From Gammaproteobacteria bacterium (GTDB lineage: Bacteria > Pseudomonadota > Gammaproteobacteria > JAADJB01): a stretch of 64,000 bases of DNA. The DNA lies in NCBI GenBank assembly GCA_013151035.1, contig JAADJB010000042.1, positions 1-64,000 of the forward strand. The letters run 5' to 3'. Shown one piece after another: positions 36,104-46,584 of the stretch (its first letter is position 1; each line of letters starts with the position of its first letter). The position numbers were made by a program, and so were the translations under genes. A model generated the notes under the pieces. The model was not told where the DNA came from, searched no databases, and was given only the letters and a program-made list of their open reading frames with translations.

Positions 36104-37567
36104 TCAATGATCTGTGAGCTGCTTTCCATCCCAGACCAGATTCAATTCACGCGCGGCTTTGACTTCGTCCAGACGGCGTACCGGTTGAGTAATCGGTGCA
36201 TCCTTCAGTATCTGTGCATCTTCCTCGGCCTCTGCCTGTATCTGCACCATCGCCATCACAAAGGCATCAATCTCTGCCTTGGTCTCGGTCTCGGTAGGCT
36301 CAATCAATAAACACTCCGGTACCAGTTGCGGAAAATACGTGGTGGGTGCATGAAAACCATAGTCCAGCAGACGCTTGGCAAAGTCCATCGCGGTGACACC
36401 CAGTTCCTGCTGTTGTCGTTTCAGACTGATAATAAATTCATGGCTGGCACGGCGCTGTGGGAACGCCAGATCAAAGCCCTTCTTCTGTAGTTCTACCATT
36501 AGATAATTGGCATTCAAGGCAGCAAACTCAGAGACCCGCTGCATGCCCTCACGACCTAGCATACGTGCATAAATGTAGGCGCGTAACAGGATACCAGCAT
36601 TACCCATAAAGGCCGACAGACGACCAATGGACTGGGGGTAGTCCTTTTCTGTCAGCCAGTGATAACGATCACCCTCCTGTGCCACCATTGGTACCGGTAA
36701 AAAGGGTTGCAGACGTTCGGACACACCCACTGGCCCGGCACCAGGACCACCACCACCATGCGGTGTCGAAAAGGTCTTGTGCAAATTAACATGCACTACA
36801 TCAAAACCCATATCACCCGGACGCACACGACCAAGGATTGCATTCAAATTGGCACCATCATAATAAAGCAGACCACCCGCTTCATGAACCAACTGGGCAA
36901 TCTCATCAATACTGCGTTCAAACACACCCAGAGTGGATGGATTAGTCAACATCAGACCGGCTGTTTTAGGCCCCACCACATCACGCAAAGCTTCAAAATC
37001 CACATCACCATCGGCATTGGTCGGGATCTCCCTGACCTTGTAACCACACATTGTCGCCGTTGCCGGATTAGTCCCATGTGCCGCATCGGGCACCAGAATC
37101 TCATCACGTTGCCGATCATTATTAGCCTCATGATAGGCGCGAATCATAGCGATCCCGGTAAACTCACCCTGCGCCCCTGCCGCCGGAGTCAGCGATACCG
37201 CATGCATGCCGGTAAACTCGCGCATCATCTCTTGTAACTCAAACATACAGGCCATAAAGCCCTGACTCTGTGCCTCGGGTGCAAACGGATGACGCGACAA
37301 TAAACCCGGCAACATCGCCAGCGTATTACAAACCCGAGGGTTGTATTTCATGGTGCAAGAACCCAAGGGATAGAAATGCGTATCGATAGAGAAATTCTTT
37401 TGTGAAAGGCGTGTGTAATGACGCACCACCTGTAGCTCGGACACCTCAGGTAAACCCGCCTTTGTCTTGCGCATCATGGACAAGGGGATATCCGTAACAT
37501 TCCCTTCATCTAATGGTGCCTGTGCGGTTGCCCGTCGACCGCGACATGAATGTTCAAAAATAATCAA
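36104..37567 (-). CDS. gcvPB: Glycine dehydrogenase (decarboxylating) subunit 2
   Basis: C-terminal half of the split P-protein, which decarboxylates glycine with PLP and loads the aminomethyl group onto GcvH. 487 residues from a TTG at 37567, chosen because AGGAG ends eight bases upstream and alignment begins [12 protein letters not shown]; a longer frame starting within gcvPA lacks support. The PLP lysine is in [19 protein letters not shown]. Other hallmarks are [12 protein letters not shown] and [10 protein letters not shown]. It follows gcvPA by 5 bp. Confidence 0.95.
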   Translation of the reverse strand: MIIFEHSCRGRRATAQAPLDEGNVTDIPLSMMRKTKAGLPEVSELQVVRHYTRLSQKNFSIDTHFYPLGSCTMKYNPRVCNTLAMLPGLLSRHPFAPEAQSQGFMACMFELQEMMREFTGMHAVSLTPAAGAQGEFTGIAMIRAYHEANNDRQRDEILVPDAAHGTNPATATMCGYKVREIPTNADGDVDFEALRDVVGPKTAGLMLTNPSTLGVFERSIDEIAQLVHEAGGLLYYDGANLNAILGRVRPGDMGFDVVHVNLHKTFSTPHGGGGPGAGPVGVSERLQPFLPVPMVAQEGDRYHWLTEKDYPQSIGRLSAFMGNAGILLRAYIYARMLGREGMQRVSEFAALNANYLMVELQKKGFDLAFPQRRASHEFIISLKRQQQELGVTAMDFAKRLLDYGFHAPTTYFPQLVPECLLIEPTETETKAEIDAFVMAMVQIQAEAEEDAQILKDAPITQPVRRLDEVKAARELNLVWDGKQLTDH

Positions 37568-37572
37568 TGCCT

Positions 37573-38976
37573 CTACTCCTGCATCTTCGGTGGAACAGGA
37601 CAACCGCCACCACTCTGACGTTTGATAATGCGGGCAAGGTGATCGACATAGAGGTCAATGTCGTCATCCGTCTTAACCTCGGTTGCACAACTCAACAAGG
37701 TGTTTTTTAATTCCGGATAATCCTGTTCCAGCTCATAACCGGGCAACAGATTATGTGCATGCAAAGGACGTAACAAACCCTTGAGTGGCAAGGAAAGACG
37801 CAACGCAACCTCATGGAAAAAAGGACGATCAAAGATAGGTTCCACACCATCCAGCGCTGTTAATCGTTCCATCAGCTTACGGGTATTTTCGTGACTCGCC
37901 AACGCCACTCGACGCAGGCCTTCATCACCTAACAGTGCCATATGAATCGTCGATGCTGTTACCATCAAGCCCTGATTGGTACAGATATTTGAGGTCGCTT
38001 TGGAACGACGAATATGTTGTTCACGCGCCTGCAAGGTCAGGGTGAAACCATCACGTCCATCCACATCAACAGTACGTCCGACAATACGCCCCGGCATCTG
38101 CCGCACCAGCTTTTTACTGCAACACATAAAGCCATAATAAGGGCCACCACTCGACAGCGGAATACCCAGAGGCTGACCTTCACCACAAACAATATCAGCC
38201 CCTTGTTCACCCCACTCACCCGGCGGCGTGAGTAACGCCATTGCCAGTGGATTCACCACTGCAATCACTAGCGCACCTTGTTGATGCGCCCAATCGGTTA
38301 ATGCATCAACATCTTCCAGGATGCCAAAGAAATTGGGTTGTGCAATGACCAGTGCGGTCACATCCTCATCTTCGTAAGCGCTCAAATCTTCAATTCGGGT
38401 ATGACCGCCTGTTGCCGAGAAGGCAATCTCTTGCAGATCAATCCCCTGATTACCCACCAGTGTAGTCGTTGCACGACGATAATGAGGATGTAAATTCCTC
38501 GGCATCAAAACCCTTTTGGATTTAGATTTTCGATGCCCACGCACTGCCATCAATACCGCTTCTGCCAGCGCCGAGGCACCGTCATATAAAGAGGCATTGG
38601 AGACATCCATTGCCATTAACCGCGCCATCATGGTTTGATATTCATAGATCAGTTGCAAGGTGCCCTGGCTGGCCTCAGCTTGATATGGGGTATAGGCACT
38701 ATAAAACTCACCACGTGTTGCAATCTCCCACACCGCTGCCGGGATATGATGCTCATAGGCACCCGCACCAAGAAAACTCAGTGGCTGTCCATCGGCTGCT
38801 GCACGCGCACTCATCAGCCGACTGATCGCCTGCTCATTCAGCATCGACGGTATACCCGGAAGGCCATCACAACGGATGTTAGCGGGTATCTCATCAAACA
38901 GGTCCTCGGTACTGTCTACCTGTAAGGTCGACAACATCGCCTGTATCTCATCTTCTGTATGGGGAATAAAAGGCAT
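37573..38976 (-). CDS. gcvPA: Glycine dehydrogenase (decarboxylating) subunit 1
   Basis: N-terminal half of the split P-protein; 467 residues, normal length. Characteristic motifs are [48 protein letters not shown] and GLPLS-type [12 protein letters not shown]. It forms an alpha2beta2 enzyme with GcvPB. Its ATG overlaps the gcvH stop. Many gammaproteobacteria with one-piece GcvP differ here, so the split form is a useful lineage marker. Confidence 0.96.
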   Translation of the reverse strand: MPFIPHTEDEIQAMLSTLQVDSTEDLFDEIPANIRCDGLPGIPSMLNEQAISRLMSARAAADGQPLSFLGAGAYEHHIPAAVWEIATRGEFYSAYTPYQAEASQGTLQLIYEYQTMMARLMAMDVSNASLYDGASALAEAVLMAVRGHRKSKSKRVLMPRNLHPHYRRATTTLVGNQGIDLQEIAFSATGGHTRIEDLSAYEDEDVTALVIAQPNFFGILEDVDALTDWAHQQGALVIAVVNPLAMALLTPPGEWGEQGADIVCGEGQPLGIPLSSGGPYYGFMCCSKKLVRQMPGRIVGRTVDVDGRDGFTLTLQAREQHIRRSKATSNICTNQGLMVTASTIHMALLGDEGLRRVALASHENTRKLMERLTALDGVEPIFDRPFFHEVALRLSLPLKGLLRPLHAHNLLPGYELEQDYPELKNTLLSCATEVKTDDDIDLYVDHLARIIKRQSGGGCPVPPKMQE

Positions 38977-39368
38977 TAGGCTTCCGTGGTAAGAAAACTC
39001 TCGTAGGCATCAGCATCCATCAAGGCATTCAGCACTTCTTCATCCTCAATCTTCATCTTCATAATCCAGCCCTCACCGAAAGCATCCTGATTCACTAACT
39101 CAGGGGAATCCTCCAACGCCTCATTAACTGCTGTCACCTCACCACTTAATGGGGCATAGATATCAGAGGCCGCCTTAACCGACTCAACCACCGCACAGGC
39201 CTCTTCAGCCTCCAGCACACGCCCACACTCAGGCACCTCAATAAAGACCATATCACCCAATAGATCCTGAGCATGATCGGTAATACCGACTGTTACCGTA
39301 CCATTGCCATTATCCAATACCCACTCATGGGATTTTGTATACTTTAGTTCACTGGGTGTCTGACTCAT
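38976..39368 (-). CDS. gcvH: Glycine cleavage system H protein
   Basis: Lipoyl carrier that shuttles the aminomethyl group between P, T and L proteins. 130 residues; the lipoylated lysine is K65 in [16 protein letters not shown]. The start has a clear site within GAGGATAAATT. It is followed by gcvPA with 1-bp overlap and preceded by gcvT with a 51-bp gap holding a hairpin repeat. Confidence 0.96.
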   Translation of the reverse strand: MSQTPSELKYTKSHEWVLDNGNGTVTVGITDHAQDLLGDMVFIEVPECGRVLEAEEACAVVESVKAASDIYAPLSGEVTAVNEALEDSPELVNQDAFGEGWIMKMKIEDEEVLNALMDADAYESFLTTEA

Positions 39369-39402
39369 AATTTATCCTCTGTATAACATCAATAACATTC
39401 TT

Positions 39403-39424
39403 GGTGCGTGGTACGCACCCTACG
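39403..39424. repeat. GGTGCG...CGCACC hairpin supplying the gcvT stop codon
   Basis: A copy of the GGTGCGTGGTACGCACC hairpin unit between gcvT and gcvH. The TAG stop of gcvT (39420-39422) lies inside the repeat, so the element insertion set the 3' end of the gene. It may regulate read-through from gcvT to gcvH. Confidence 0.8.
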
Positions 39425-40505
39425 CAATGCAGCTTTTTCCGTTACGCACGAAGGGTAATTTTACCACCCGCGCTGATAATAAACGACCGCGGATATCCAC
39501 CTGACACTGTTCAGCAACTGGAGTGGGTAGTCGCGCAAAGGCTATCGACTGTTGCAAAGTAGGTGAAAAACCACCGCTAGTAATCTCACCCTCACCACTT
39601 GCGGTAATCACCTTCTGATGATTACGCAACACACCCCTATCCTGCAATAACAAACCCTGCAACTGATGCGACACACCAGACTTTTTCTGTTGCTCCAACG
39701 CACTACGACCGATAAAGTCCCGCGTCTCCGGTTGCCAAGCCACAGTCCATTCCAGACCCGCCTCCAATGGCGAGATAGTTTCATCCATATCGGCACCATA
39801 GAGACGCATACCGGCCTCTAGACGCAGGGTATCGCGCGCACCCAAACCACAGGGATGCACACCCACTGCCAACAGCGCCTGCCAAAAAGCCACCACTTCC
39901 GTTGCTGGCATCACCACTTCAAAACCATCCTCACCGGTATAGCCAGTACGGGCAATAAACCAGTCATCGACTAAAACGGCATGAAAGGGCTGTAACTCAG
40001 TTGCGGCTGTGCGTAAGCCTTCCGCTAATAACGGGATCACACGCGCCCTGGCATCAGGCCCCTGTATCGCTAACATAGCAAAATTATCACACTCTGTCAG
40101 TTGTGCGTCGAAACCCTCAATCTGTTGCCTCATCCAGGCAAGATCCTTTTCACGGGTCGAGGCATTCACCACCACACGAAAAAAATCATCCTGCAAATGA
40201 TAGACAATCAGGTCATCAATCACCCCACCCTGCTCATTTAACATACAACTATAGAGCGCCTTACCCGAGGTCTTGAGACGCGCCACATCATTTGCCAACA
40301 GATATTGCAAAAAGGTACGGGCACCCCTACCCGTGATATCAACCACTGTCATATGCGAGACATCAAATAAGGCGGCATCATTACGCGTCCAGTGATGCTC
40401 CTCAATCTGTGAGCCATAATTAATCGGCATAGCCCAGCCGCCAAAATCAACCATTTTGGCTCTCGCATCAATATGCGCCTGATATAAAGGGGTTTTTTGA
40501 GTCAT
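39420..40505 (-). CDS. gcvT: Aminomethyltransferase (glycine cleavage T protein)
   Basis: Transfers the methylene group from GcvH to tetrahydrofolate. About 361 residues, with [29 protein letters not shown], and [14 protein letters not shown] all typical. The ATG at 40505 fits the usual MTQKTPLY start; one three codons upstream is possible, and neither has a strong ribosome site. It lies 35 bp after ubiI-like, the last step of the ygfB-pepP-ubiH-ubiI-gcvT order seen in E. coli. No glycine riboswitch precedes it. Confidence 0.95.
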   Translation of the reverse strand: MTQKTPLYQAHIDARAKMVDFGGWAMPINYGSQIEEHHWTRNDAALFDVSHMTVVDITGRGARTFLQYLLANDVARLKTSGKALYSCMLNEQGGVIDDLIVYHLQDDFFRVVVNASTREKDLAWMRQQIEGFDAQLTECDNFAMLAIQGPDARARVIPLLAEGLRTAATELQPFHAVLVDDWFIARTGYTGEDGFEVVMPATEVVAFWQALLAVGVHPCGLGARDTLRLEAGMRLYGADMDETISPLEAGLEWTVAWQPETRDFIGRSALEQQKKSGVSHQLQGLLLQDRGVLRNHQKVITASGEGEITSGGFSPTLQQSIAFARLPTPVAEQCQVDIRGRLLSARVVKLPFVRNGKSCIA

Positions 40506-40540
40506 ACTAAACATACTACCGATAAGGAAACTGCGCCCGA

Positions 40541-41776
40541 TTATACGTCAGATCGTGCACTGATTGGAATAGCTAAGGCAGGCAGGTCATCCCCCGCATC
40601 CATCGCATACCCGGCAAACAGATTCTTCAATGGCCCCAGCGAATCGATCAGATTCAGCCCCGTATTACGCGCCCACTTTACTGCCGGCTGCTCACTACCA
40701 AACACCTCTTTAAAACCATCCATTGCCATCATCATGGTAAAGTTACTGCCGCGCCGCCAGCGTTGATAACGCCGTAGCACCCGTTCGCTACCGATATCAC
40801 GACCCGCCTCACAGGCATCAATAACCACCTCAGCCAGAGCAGCGGCATCCAGCAGACCGAGATTAAGACCCTGACCCGCCAATGGATGAATAGCATGAGC
40901 CGCATCACCCACCAGGGTCATACGCGGGGCAATATAACTATCGGCATGCATCCTGCGCAGAGCAAATGATGCCCTCGACCCGGTGTGCTGGATAGTACCC
41001 AGACGATAATCAAAGGCAAGCGCCAGCTCCTCTCTAAAAACATCATCGGACATATCAATTAGTGCAGCCGCCTGCTCGGGTGAGGTTGACCATACAATAG
41101 AGCACTGACCATCACGCAGGGGTAAAAAGGCGAGTGGCCCCGCAGGTAAAAAACGCTGCCAGGCTGCCTCCTGATGAGATAACTCCGTCTGTACCACGGC
41201 AACGACTGCATGTTGCTGATAATCTTTTACCTCGACTTCAATACCAGCTAGTTGTCGCAGCAGGGAATCCCGACCATCCGCAGCCACCAGCAAGCGTCCA
41301 CTAATTTGACTATTATTATCCAGCGATACCTGTATCTGATCAGTATCCTGCTCAATCGACTCAACTTGAGTGGCATCAAATAATTCAACCGACGCAAGTT
41401 GCTCAATATGTTGATACAGAGCACGCTGAATCACACCCTGTTCGATAATATAGCCCAGATTATCAGCAGCCAGTTCTGCACTATCAAAATGAATCGAGCC
41501 TGAACCCAACCCATCCCAGGCGAACATTTCACGATAAGGGCTGACACCCCCCGCAATAATAGCCGACCACACACCGAGGGATTCAAAGATGCGTTGTGAG
41601 ACACGGGTAATGGCATAGACGCGTGGATCAATCCCCTCCGACCGCTGTTGCAAGGTCTCCCGTGAACGCGATTCAATCAACGCTACCTGCAAACCCGCCT
41701 CACCTAAAGCACAGGCGAGAGTCGCACCCACACAACCGCCACCGGCTATAATGACATCATAGTGAGGACTATTCAT
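40541..41776 (-). CDS. ubiI: UbiI/VisC-type FAD-dependent ubiquinone-biosynthesis hydroxylase
   Basis: A flavin monooxygenase of 411 residues: N-terminal FAD-binding [21 protein letters not shown], a middle DG motif ([15 protein letters not shown]) and C-terminal [20 protein letters not shown]. In E. coli VisC/UbiI performs the C5 hydroxylation, and this gene occupies the same place after ubiH. Assignment among UbiI/UbiF/UbiM is by position, so it is less certain than the family. Its ATG overlaps the ubiH stop. Confidence 0.87.
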   Translation of the reverse strand: MNSPHYDVIIAGGGCVGATLACALGEAGLQVALIESRSRETLQQRSEGIDPRVYAITRVSQRIFESLGVWSAIIAGGVSPYREMFAWDGLGSGSIHFDSAELAADNLGYIIEQGVIQRALYQHIEQLASVELFDATQVESIEQDTDQIQVSLDNNSQISGRLLVAADGRDSLLRQLAGIEVEVKDYQQHAVVAVVQTELSHQEAAWQRFLPAGPLAFLPLRDGQCSIVWSTSPEQAAALIDMSDDVFREELALAFDYRLGTIQHTGSRASFALRRMHADSYIAPRMTLVGDAAHAIHPLAGQGLNLGLLDAAALAEVVIDACEAGRDIGSERVLRRYQRWRRGSNFTMMMAMDGFKEVFGSEQPAVKWARNTGLNLIDSLGPLKNLFAGYAMDAGDDLPALAIPISARSDV

Positions 41777-43008
41777 TTCTCACCCAAACCCAGACCACGG
41801 GCAAGGCGACTCATGCGACCCGACTGTCCCATCGTTAGCCGTGTCAACAAACGTTTGAGTGGTGGCAGCATATCCATACCCACCATGCCCACATTGCGCA
41901 CCAATGCAACCGAGGCCAGCGGATTGGTAAACAGACGCAACAGACCATCAGTAAAGGCGATCACTTGTTTATGATCCTGCGCCCGCCAGGCCTCATAGTC
42001 TTGCAGATGCATTAAATCGCCCACATCACCACCCGAGCGAATAACATCGACCAACACCTCAGCCAATGCCGCAACATCACGCAGACCCAAATTAAAACCC
42101 TGCCCGGCTAATGGATGCAAGGTATGCACCGCATTGCCAATCAATGCCAGACGTGGCCGCACCGACTCCTGTGCATGGCGCATTGAGAGCGGGTAGGCAT
42201 GGCGGGCACCGACCTGCTGAAACTCACCCAGGCGATAACCAAAGCGATCCTGTAGACGTTGTAAAAAAGGCTCATCTGATAATGCCATTACCTCATCCAG
42301 TTGATCATCCTTTACCGTCCAGACCAGGGCACAACGCTGATCCTCCATCGGCAATAAGGCCAATGGCCCGGTATCGGTAAAACGCTCATAGGCAATATTG
42401 TTATGCGCTAATTGCGGGGTCACATTGGTAATAATAGCCGTTTGCCCATACGCCCACTCAGTCACCTCGATATCTGCCTGCTGACGCACCAGCGAATCAG
42501 ATCCATCAGCAGCCACCACTAAGCGTGTACTAAATACCCGAATATCATCATCACAGCGAACACGCACCTCAGCATAGTCATCATATATATCGAAAGAATC
42601 CAGTTCCGCCGGGGTAATAAAATCAATCCCCGCCTGTGCCTGTAGATACTGATTCAACGCCTGACCCAAAACTCTCGCCGGTGCCACATAACCCAGCGCA
42701 TCAACACCTTCTTGCTGCCGATCCAGGTGTGTAAAACCAAAGCGACCACGATCCGAAACATGAATATGATGAATCGGCGTTACCCCGGCAGCCATATAGT
42801 GCCACACACCCATACTGGCAAGGATACGCTGAGTACCCTGTGCCAAAGCAATCACCCGATCATCATAACTAGGCTGAGCCTCCTGACCAAACGGCACCGC
42901 CTCAATGATACCCATGCGCAAACCCTGCCCGGACAAAGCACAAGCAAGGCTGGCACCAACCAGACCACCGCCAATAATCAATACATCATAATCAGTTGTT
43001 TTCATCAC
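41773..43008 (-). CDS. ubiH: 2-octaprenyl-6-methoxyphenol hydroxylase UbiH
   Basis: FAD-dependent hydroxylase of aerobic ubiquinone biosynthesis. 411 residues: VLIIGGGLVGASLACALSGQG (FAD), VVAADGSDSLVRQQ and the UbiH-type C-terminal signature LIGNAVHTLHPLAGQGFNLGLRD, which distinguishes it from UbiI. It is downstream of pepP in the same direction as in E. coli. The 164-bp gap to pepP contains composite repeat copy C. Confidence 0.93.
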   Translation of the reverse strand: MMKTTDYDVLIIGGGLVGASLACALSGQGLRMGIIEAVPFGQEAQPSYDDRVIALAQGTQRILASMGVWHYMAAGVTPIHHIHVSDRGRFGFTHLDRQQEGVDALGYVAPARVLGQALNQYLQAQAGIDFITPAELDSFDIYDDYAEVRVRCDDDIRVFSTRLVVAADGSDSLVRQQADIEVTEWAYGQTAIITNVTPQLAHNNIAYERFTDTGPLALLPMEDQRCALVWTVKDDQLDEVMALSDEPFLQRLQDRFGYRLGEFQQVGARHAYPLSMRHAQESVRPRLALIGNAVHTLHPLAGQGFNLGLRDVAALAEVLVDVIRSGGDVGDLMHLQDYEAWRAQDHKQVIAFTDGLLRLFTNPLASVALVRNVGMVGMDMLPPLKRLLTRLTMGQSGRMSRLARGLGLGEK

Positions 43009-43030
43009 TACCGTCCATTACTACCCCGTT

Positions 43031-43152
43031 CACTCAAGAGACAGGGGTTACTCCGCTTGATCAGAGACCCTTGCCCGCATGGACGCGGGCATGGAGCCTA
43101 CATGGATGTATTTACGGCGCGTCTCTGATCAAGAGGAGTAACCCCTGTCTCG
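43031..43152. repeat. Composite inverted-repeat element, copy C (inverted)
   Basis: A 122-bp copy of the composite element in opposite orientation to A and B, bounded by ACTCAAGAGACAGGGGTTA and the inverse ACCCCTGTCTCG. It keeps the inner hairpin GCCCGCATGGACGCGGGC and the conserved CATGGATGTATT. It lies between pepP and ubiH inside the operon, where it may affect read-through. Confidence 0.85.
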
Positions 43153-43172
43153 ATCTCACATAAAAACACCAC

Positions 43173-44486
43173 TTAACCCCCACACCCCATCAAGGCCTCA
43201 ATCTCATCCGCATCCGTAGGCACATCCTTACTCAACACCTCGCAACCCTCACGCGTCACCAACACATCATCCTCAATACGAATACCAATCCCCCACCATT
43301 TACGCGCCACACCCTTACTACCGGCAGGGATATACAGCCCCGGCTCCACTGTCAGCACCATACCCACCTCAAGTTCACGCCATTTCCCACCCAGCTTGTA
43401 ATCACCCACATCATGCACATCCATCCCCAACCAATGACCGGTACGATGCATATAAAAACGCTTATAACTCTCTTTTTTAATCACGTTCTGTAATGAGCCC
43501 CTTAACAGACCCAGCGCAATCAAACCCTTGCTAATCACACGCACCGCCGCCTGATGCGGCGCATTCCAGTGATTACCCGGTTTAACCTTACCAATAGCTG
43601 CATGCTGTGCCGCCAGCACCAGATCATATAAGGCACGTTGTGGCTTACTAAATGAACCATTAACCGGAAAAGTACGTGTGATATCCGAGGCATAACATTG
43701 ATACTCAGCACCCGCGTCAATCAACACCAGATCACCGTCATTGAGCTTATCCTTATTCTCGGTATAGTGCAGAATACAGGCATTATCACCGCCACCAACA
43801 ATCGGTGAATAGGCATGCTCCATACCATGACGACGAAACTCATAAATAAATTCAGCCTCCAGCTCATACTCCATCATACCAGGCTGACAGACCTTCATCG
43901 CACGCCGGTGCGCAGTAGCAGCCACCTTTGCCGCCTTACGCATAATCCTGATCTCAGCCGCACTCTTGTACAGGCGCATATCATGTAACAGATGATCCAT
44001 ACTAACGAACTCAGCCGGTGCCCGGTGCCCGGTACGGGAATGAGCACGAATATCATTGATCCAACCCAGGATACGTTGATCAAAATCAGGCGATAACCCC
44101 ATGGTATAAAAAGCCCGTTCACGACTTTCCAACAAACCCGGCAGGATGTCATCAATATCGGCAATTGGGAAGGCATCATCCGCTGCTAGTTGTTCACAGA
44201 CCCCCTCAGGCCCCATGCGACGACCATGCCAGGTCTCCTTATCAAGATCACGATCACGACAAAACAGAATAAACTCACCATGTTTACGCCCCGGCAATAG
44301 AACCAGCACCGCATCCGGCTCATGAAAACCCGTTAGATAATAGAAGTCACTATCCGGACGAAACGGGTATTCCACATCACGATTACGAATATGCTCAAGC
44401 GCTGTGGGAAGGATAGCAATAGCATCCCCACCCATCATACGCATTAACTGCTTTCTTCTACGGGCAAATTCTTTTTTAGTGCTCAT
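43173..44486 (-). CDS. pepP: Xaa-Pro aminopeptidase
   Basis: Metalloprotease of the M24B family releasing N-terminal residues before proline. 437 residues: an N-terminal creatinase-like domain (1-175) and a C-terminal pita-bread domain with the two-metal ligands in LVLIDAGAEYQCYASDITRTFP (two aspartates), HRTGHWLGMDVHD (histidine), TVEPGLYI and GIRIEDDVLVT (glutamates). It is in the conserved position between ygfB and ubiH. Confidence 0.96.
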   Translation of the reverse strand: MSTKKEFARRRKQLMRMMGGDAIAILPTALEHIRNRDVEYPFRPDSDFYYLTGFHEPDAVLVLLPGRKHGEFILFCRDRDLDKETWHGRRMGPEGVCEQLAADDAFPIADIDDILPGLLESRERAFYTMGLSPDFDQRILGWINDIRAHSRTGHRAPAEFVSMDHLLHDMRLYKSAAEIRIMRKAAKVAATAHRRAMKVCQPGMMEYELEAEFIYEFRRHGMEHAYSPIVGGGDNACILHYTENKDKLNDGDLVLIDAGAEYQCYASDITRTFPVNGSFSKPQRALYDLVLAAQHAAIGKVKPGNHWNAPHQAAVRVISKGLIALGLLRGSLQNVIKKESYKRFYMHRTGHWLGMDVHDVGDYKLGGKWRELEVGMVLTVEPGLYIPAGSKGVARKWWGIGIRIEDDVLVTREGCEVLSKDVPTDADEIEALMGCGG

Positions 44487-44495
44487 ACAAAGGAC

Positions 44496-45068
44496 TCACT
44501 GTATTCGTGTACTGGTCAAGGTTGATGAATCAACAGGGTTTAATTCCTCATGGATCAATAACACGCCCACACGCACATATTCCACCACCTCAAAGAAATT
44601 ATTTTCCAACTCATCCTCAATGTCATCTTCAATACTGATACGCGCAATCTCGATCAAGTCAGTAATCATCTCGGATACCGTTTCAGGCAAATCCGTATCA
44701 TCCTTAAGCCCACCCATGCCCACACCCAGCAAAAAACCCTGGCACCACTCAGACAAGGCATCCACCCTGAGATCCATCGATTCATCGTCATCAGGCAGCA
44801 ACAACTGAAAATCAAGCTCCACATCATTAAATTGAGTCGTAATCTGCCGCAACAACGATTGTAATAGTTTAGCCGCCTCACTATGCGCCAGATTGTGCGC
44901 ATCAAAGTCCTCAACAACATGCTTAACCAGAGGATCAGGGTCAACCGACCCCAATACTGCCAACATACCACAGGCAATACCATGCACCTCCTCCGCACTC
45001 AACTCGGATTGCGAACGCTGCAAGACCTCATCCAGGTGATCGATATCAATAAGGGATATTTGTGCCAT
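44496..45068 (-). CDS. ygfB: UPF0149 (YgfB/YecA) family protein
   Basis: 190 residues, acidic, with EVHGIACGMLAVLG near 23-36 and LSEWCQGFLLGVG near 105-117, both typical of the YgfB family. There is no membrane segment. The biochemical role in general is not established; in Pseudomonas YgfB affects gene expression linked to AmpDh3. It is the first gene of the pepP-ubi-gcvT operon and divergent from the zapA locus, as in many gammaproteobacteria. Confidence 0.92.
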   Translation of the reverse strand: MAQISLIDIDHLDEVLQRSQSELSAEEVHGIACGMLAVLGSVDPDPLVKHVVEDFDAHNLAHSEAAKLLQSLLRQITTQFNDVELDFQLLLPDDDESMDLRVDALSEWCQGFLLGVGMGGLKDDTDLPETVSEMITDLIEIARISIEDDIEDELENNFFEVVEYVRVGVLLIHEELNPVDSSTLTSTRIQ

Positions 45069-45178
45069 AACTCTTTCAAACCCACTATTCAGAACATTTA
45101 TTGGTTAATTATGCCATATTCTCATCATTTCACCTCGTAAACATTGACCCTGATAAAACTCCGCACTATATTGGCACA

Positions 45179-45412
45179 ATGCCAAAAGATCCCGCCAAGG
45201 CCTCAGCCGACAAAGAACTCAAGAGTCTGGAATTCCGTCTCGATGAACTCATTGAAATCATGAATCATCTACAGGAAGAAAACCGGATATTACGCGACCA
45301 CCAGGAAAACCTGGTCACCGAACGCGCCCAACTGATCGAAAAGAATGAACTGGCCCGCACGCGCGTAGAATCAATGATTAATCGCTTAAAGGCAATGGAG
45401 ACTAGCCAATGA
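45179..45412 (+). CDS. TIGR02449-family coiled-coil protein
   Basis: A 77-residue protein that is almost entirely one coiled coil (LEFRLDELIEIMNHLQEENRILRDHQENL, in heptads). The family is found just upstream of zapA in many gammaproteobacteria. The ATG at 45179 (MPKDPAKAS) is chosen because residues upstream do not look like protein and the family has this length. Its stop overlaps zapA (ATGA). A role in cell division with ZapA/ZapB is plausible but not shown. Confidence 0.85.
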   Translation: MPKDPAKASADKELKSLEFRLDELIEIMNHLQEENRILRDHQENLVTERAQLIEKNELARTRVESMINRLKAMETSQ

Positions 45413-45726
45413 GCAAACAACCCGCTCATCCCGTCAATATCAAGATCCTGGATCGCGAATACAAAATCGCCTGCCCTGCCGATGAAGAGGACGGCCTGCT
45501 CGCCTCAGCAGAATACCTTAATAGCAAGATGAATGAGATTCGCGACAGCGGAAAAGTCGTCGGCATGGATCGCATCGCCATCATGGCCGCCCTCAACATC
45601 GCCAATGAGCTACTACAGTACAATACCCATCGCACCGATTACCACCAATCAATGGGCACACGCATCCGCTCCCTGCAGGAAAAAATCGAGCTCGCACTCA
45701 ACCAGAGCAAGCAGCTAGAACTTTAG
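45409..45726 (+). CDS. zapA: Cell-division protein ZapA
   Basis: Promotes bundling of FtsZ protofilaments at mid-cell. 105 residues: an N-terminal ZapA globular domain (VNIKILDREYKIACPADEE, LNSKMNEIRDSG, MDRIAIMAALNIANELL) and a C-terminal coiled coil. In many relatives zapA is directly followed by the 6S RNA gene. Here the order is broken by accessory DNA of about 4.8 kb. Confidence 0.94.
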   Translation: MSKQPAHPVNIKILDREYKIACPADEEDGLLASAEYLNSKMNEIRDSGKVVGMDRIAIMAALNIANELLQYNTHRTDYHQSMGTRIRSLQEKIELALNQSKQLEL

Positions 45727-45795
45727 CAAACTGCACCCCCTTCCCTAAAAAACTTTTGCTTCGCAACGTTATGGAAAAAAACATGAGGAAGAAAC

Positions 45796-46044
45796 ATGCC
45801 TGAAATAGCAAGATTTTACGGAATTGTCATAAAACTATTTTTTGGAGATCATCCACCACCACATTTTCATGCGGTTTATGGTGAGTATGTCGGCCTGTTT
45901 GATATTAATACCCTTGAAATGATAGAAGGAGATTTACCAAAAAGCCAAGAAACTGGTTATTGAGTGGGCTACTGTCGTGAACGTGGTCTGTATGCTGAAC
46001 AGATTAGTGAGTGGCGAGCAGCCTGTGAACAAGCGAATGACTAG
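45796..46044 (+). pseudogene. DUF4160-domain gene, frameshifted and fused to an IS3 OrfA fragment
   Basis: The ATG at 45796 (GAGGA upstream) opens MPEIARFYGIVIKLFFGDHP and HFHAVYGEYVGLFDINTLEMIEGDLPK, a canonical DUF4160 start. Intact family members continue LPKxxxxLVxEWA; here LPKAKKLVIEWA appears only if one A is removed from the A-run at about 45938, so frame 1 stops at TGA 45961-45963. From 45967 to the TAG at 46042-46044 the sequence encodes YCRERGLYAEQISEWRAACE, a stretch typical of IS3-family OrfA. So the gene carries a frameshift and its 3' end was replaced by transposase DNA. DUF4160 genes often pair with a DUF2442 partner, absent here. Confidence 0.75.
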
Positions 46045-46218
46045 AACCTGGTTATTTACTTCAGGTCTTTTAGGTTTAATTGGAATAGCTAGATCTAAAG
46101 TTTAAAGCTGCCCCACAAAGATAATACAATCGCATCAATATTGACCGTAAATACGCTGTTTCGTTGTGCAGGCGTTATGTGCTGTAAACACTGAGGGTAA
46201 TAGTGGAGTATTTAGAGT

Positions 46219-46464
46219 ATGAGTAATGAGCAACCAAATGATCCATTGCATGGCGTTACACTTGAGAAGGTTGTAACGAGGCTGGAGGAGCACTTCGGCT
46301 GGGATGGATTGGCTCAAAGAATCAATATCAATTGTTTTAAGAGCGATCCATCAATCAAGTCATCGCTGAAGTTTTTACGTAAGACCCAATGGGCCAGAGA
46401 TAAGGTTGAGAATTTGTATATCTCAACATTTAAAAAACAATCTCCGTGGGGTAATTCTAAATAG
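46219..46464 (+). CDS. VF530-family (DUF2132) DNA-binding-like protein
   Basis: 81 residues; [51 protein letters not shown] match the VF530 family closely. VF530 was structurally solved from Vibrio fischeri and is small, helical and of unknown function; family genes are frequent in gene cassettes and accessory regions. No clear attC site is found. The preceding 174 bp (46045-46218) has no gene I can support. Confidence 0.85.
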   Translation: MSNEQPNDPLHGVTLEKVVTRLEEHFGWDGLAQRININCFKSDPSIKSSLKFLRKTQWARDKVENLYISTFKKQSPWGNSK

Positions 46465-46584
46465 ACTAACATGCGGCGCCAGCTCCTATCCTCCAACGCT
46501 TTCATCCGCTTTATCATCGAGGTATCCATATCATCAAATTTGTCTCGGCATCAACTTTATAAGTCGTGAGAAGACAGTGTTACA

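Noticed and set aside
40506-40541. Glycine riboswitch upstream of gcvT
   Set aside because: Only 35 bp separate gcvT from the ubiI-like gene, with no riboswitch motifs.
46185-46480. attC-like ends (GGCGTTATGTGC before, CTAACATGCGGC after) around the VF530 gene, suggesting an integron cassette
   Set aside because: The core heptamers do not match GTTRRRY / RYYYAAC and no paired L sites are found, so a cassette origin is not supported beyond the family's habit.
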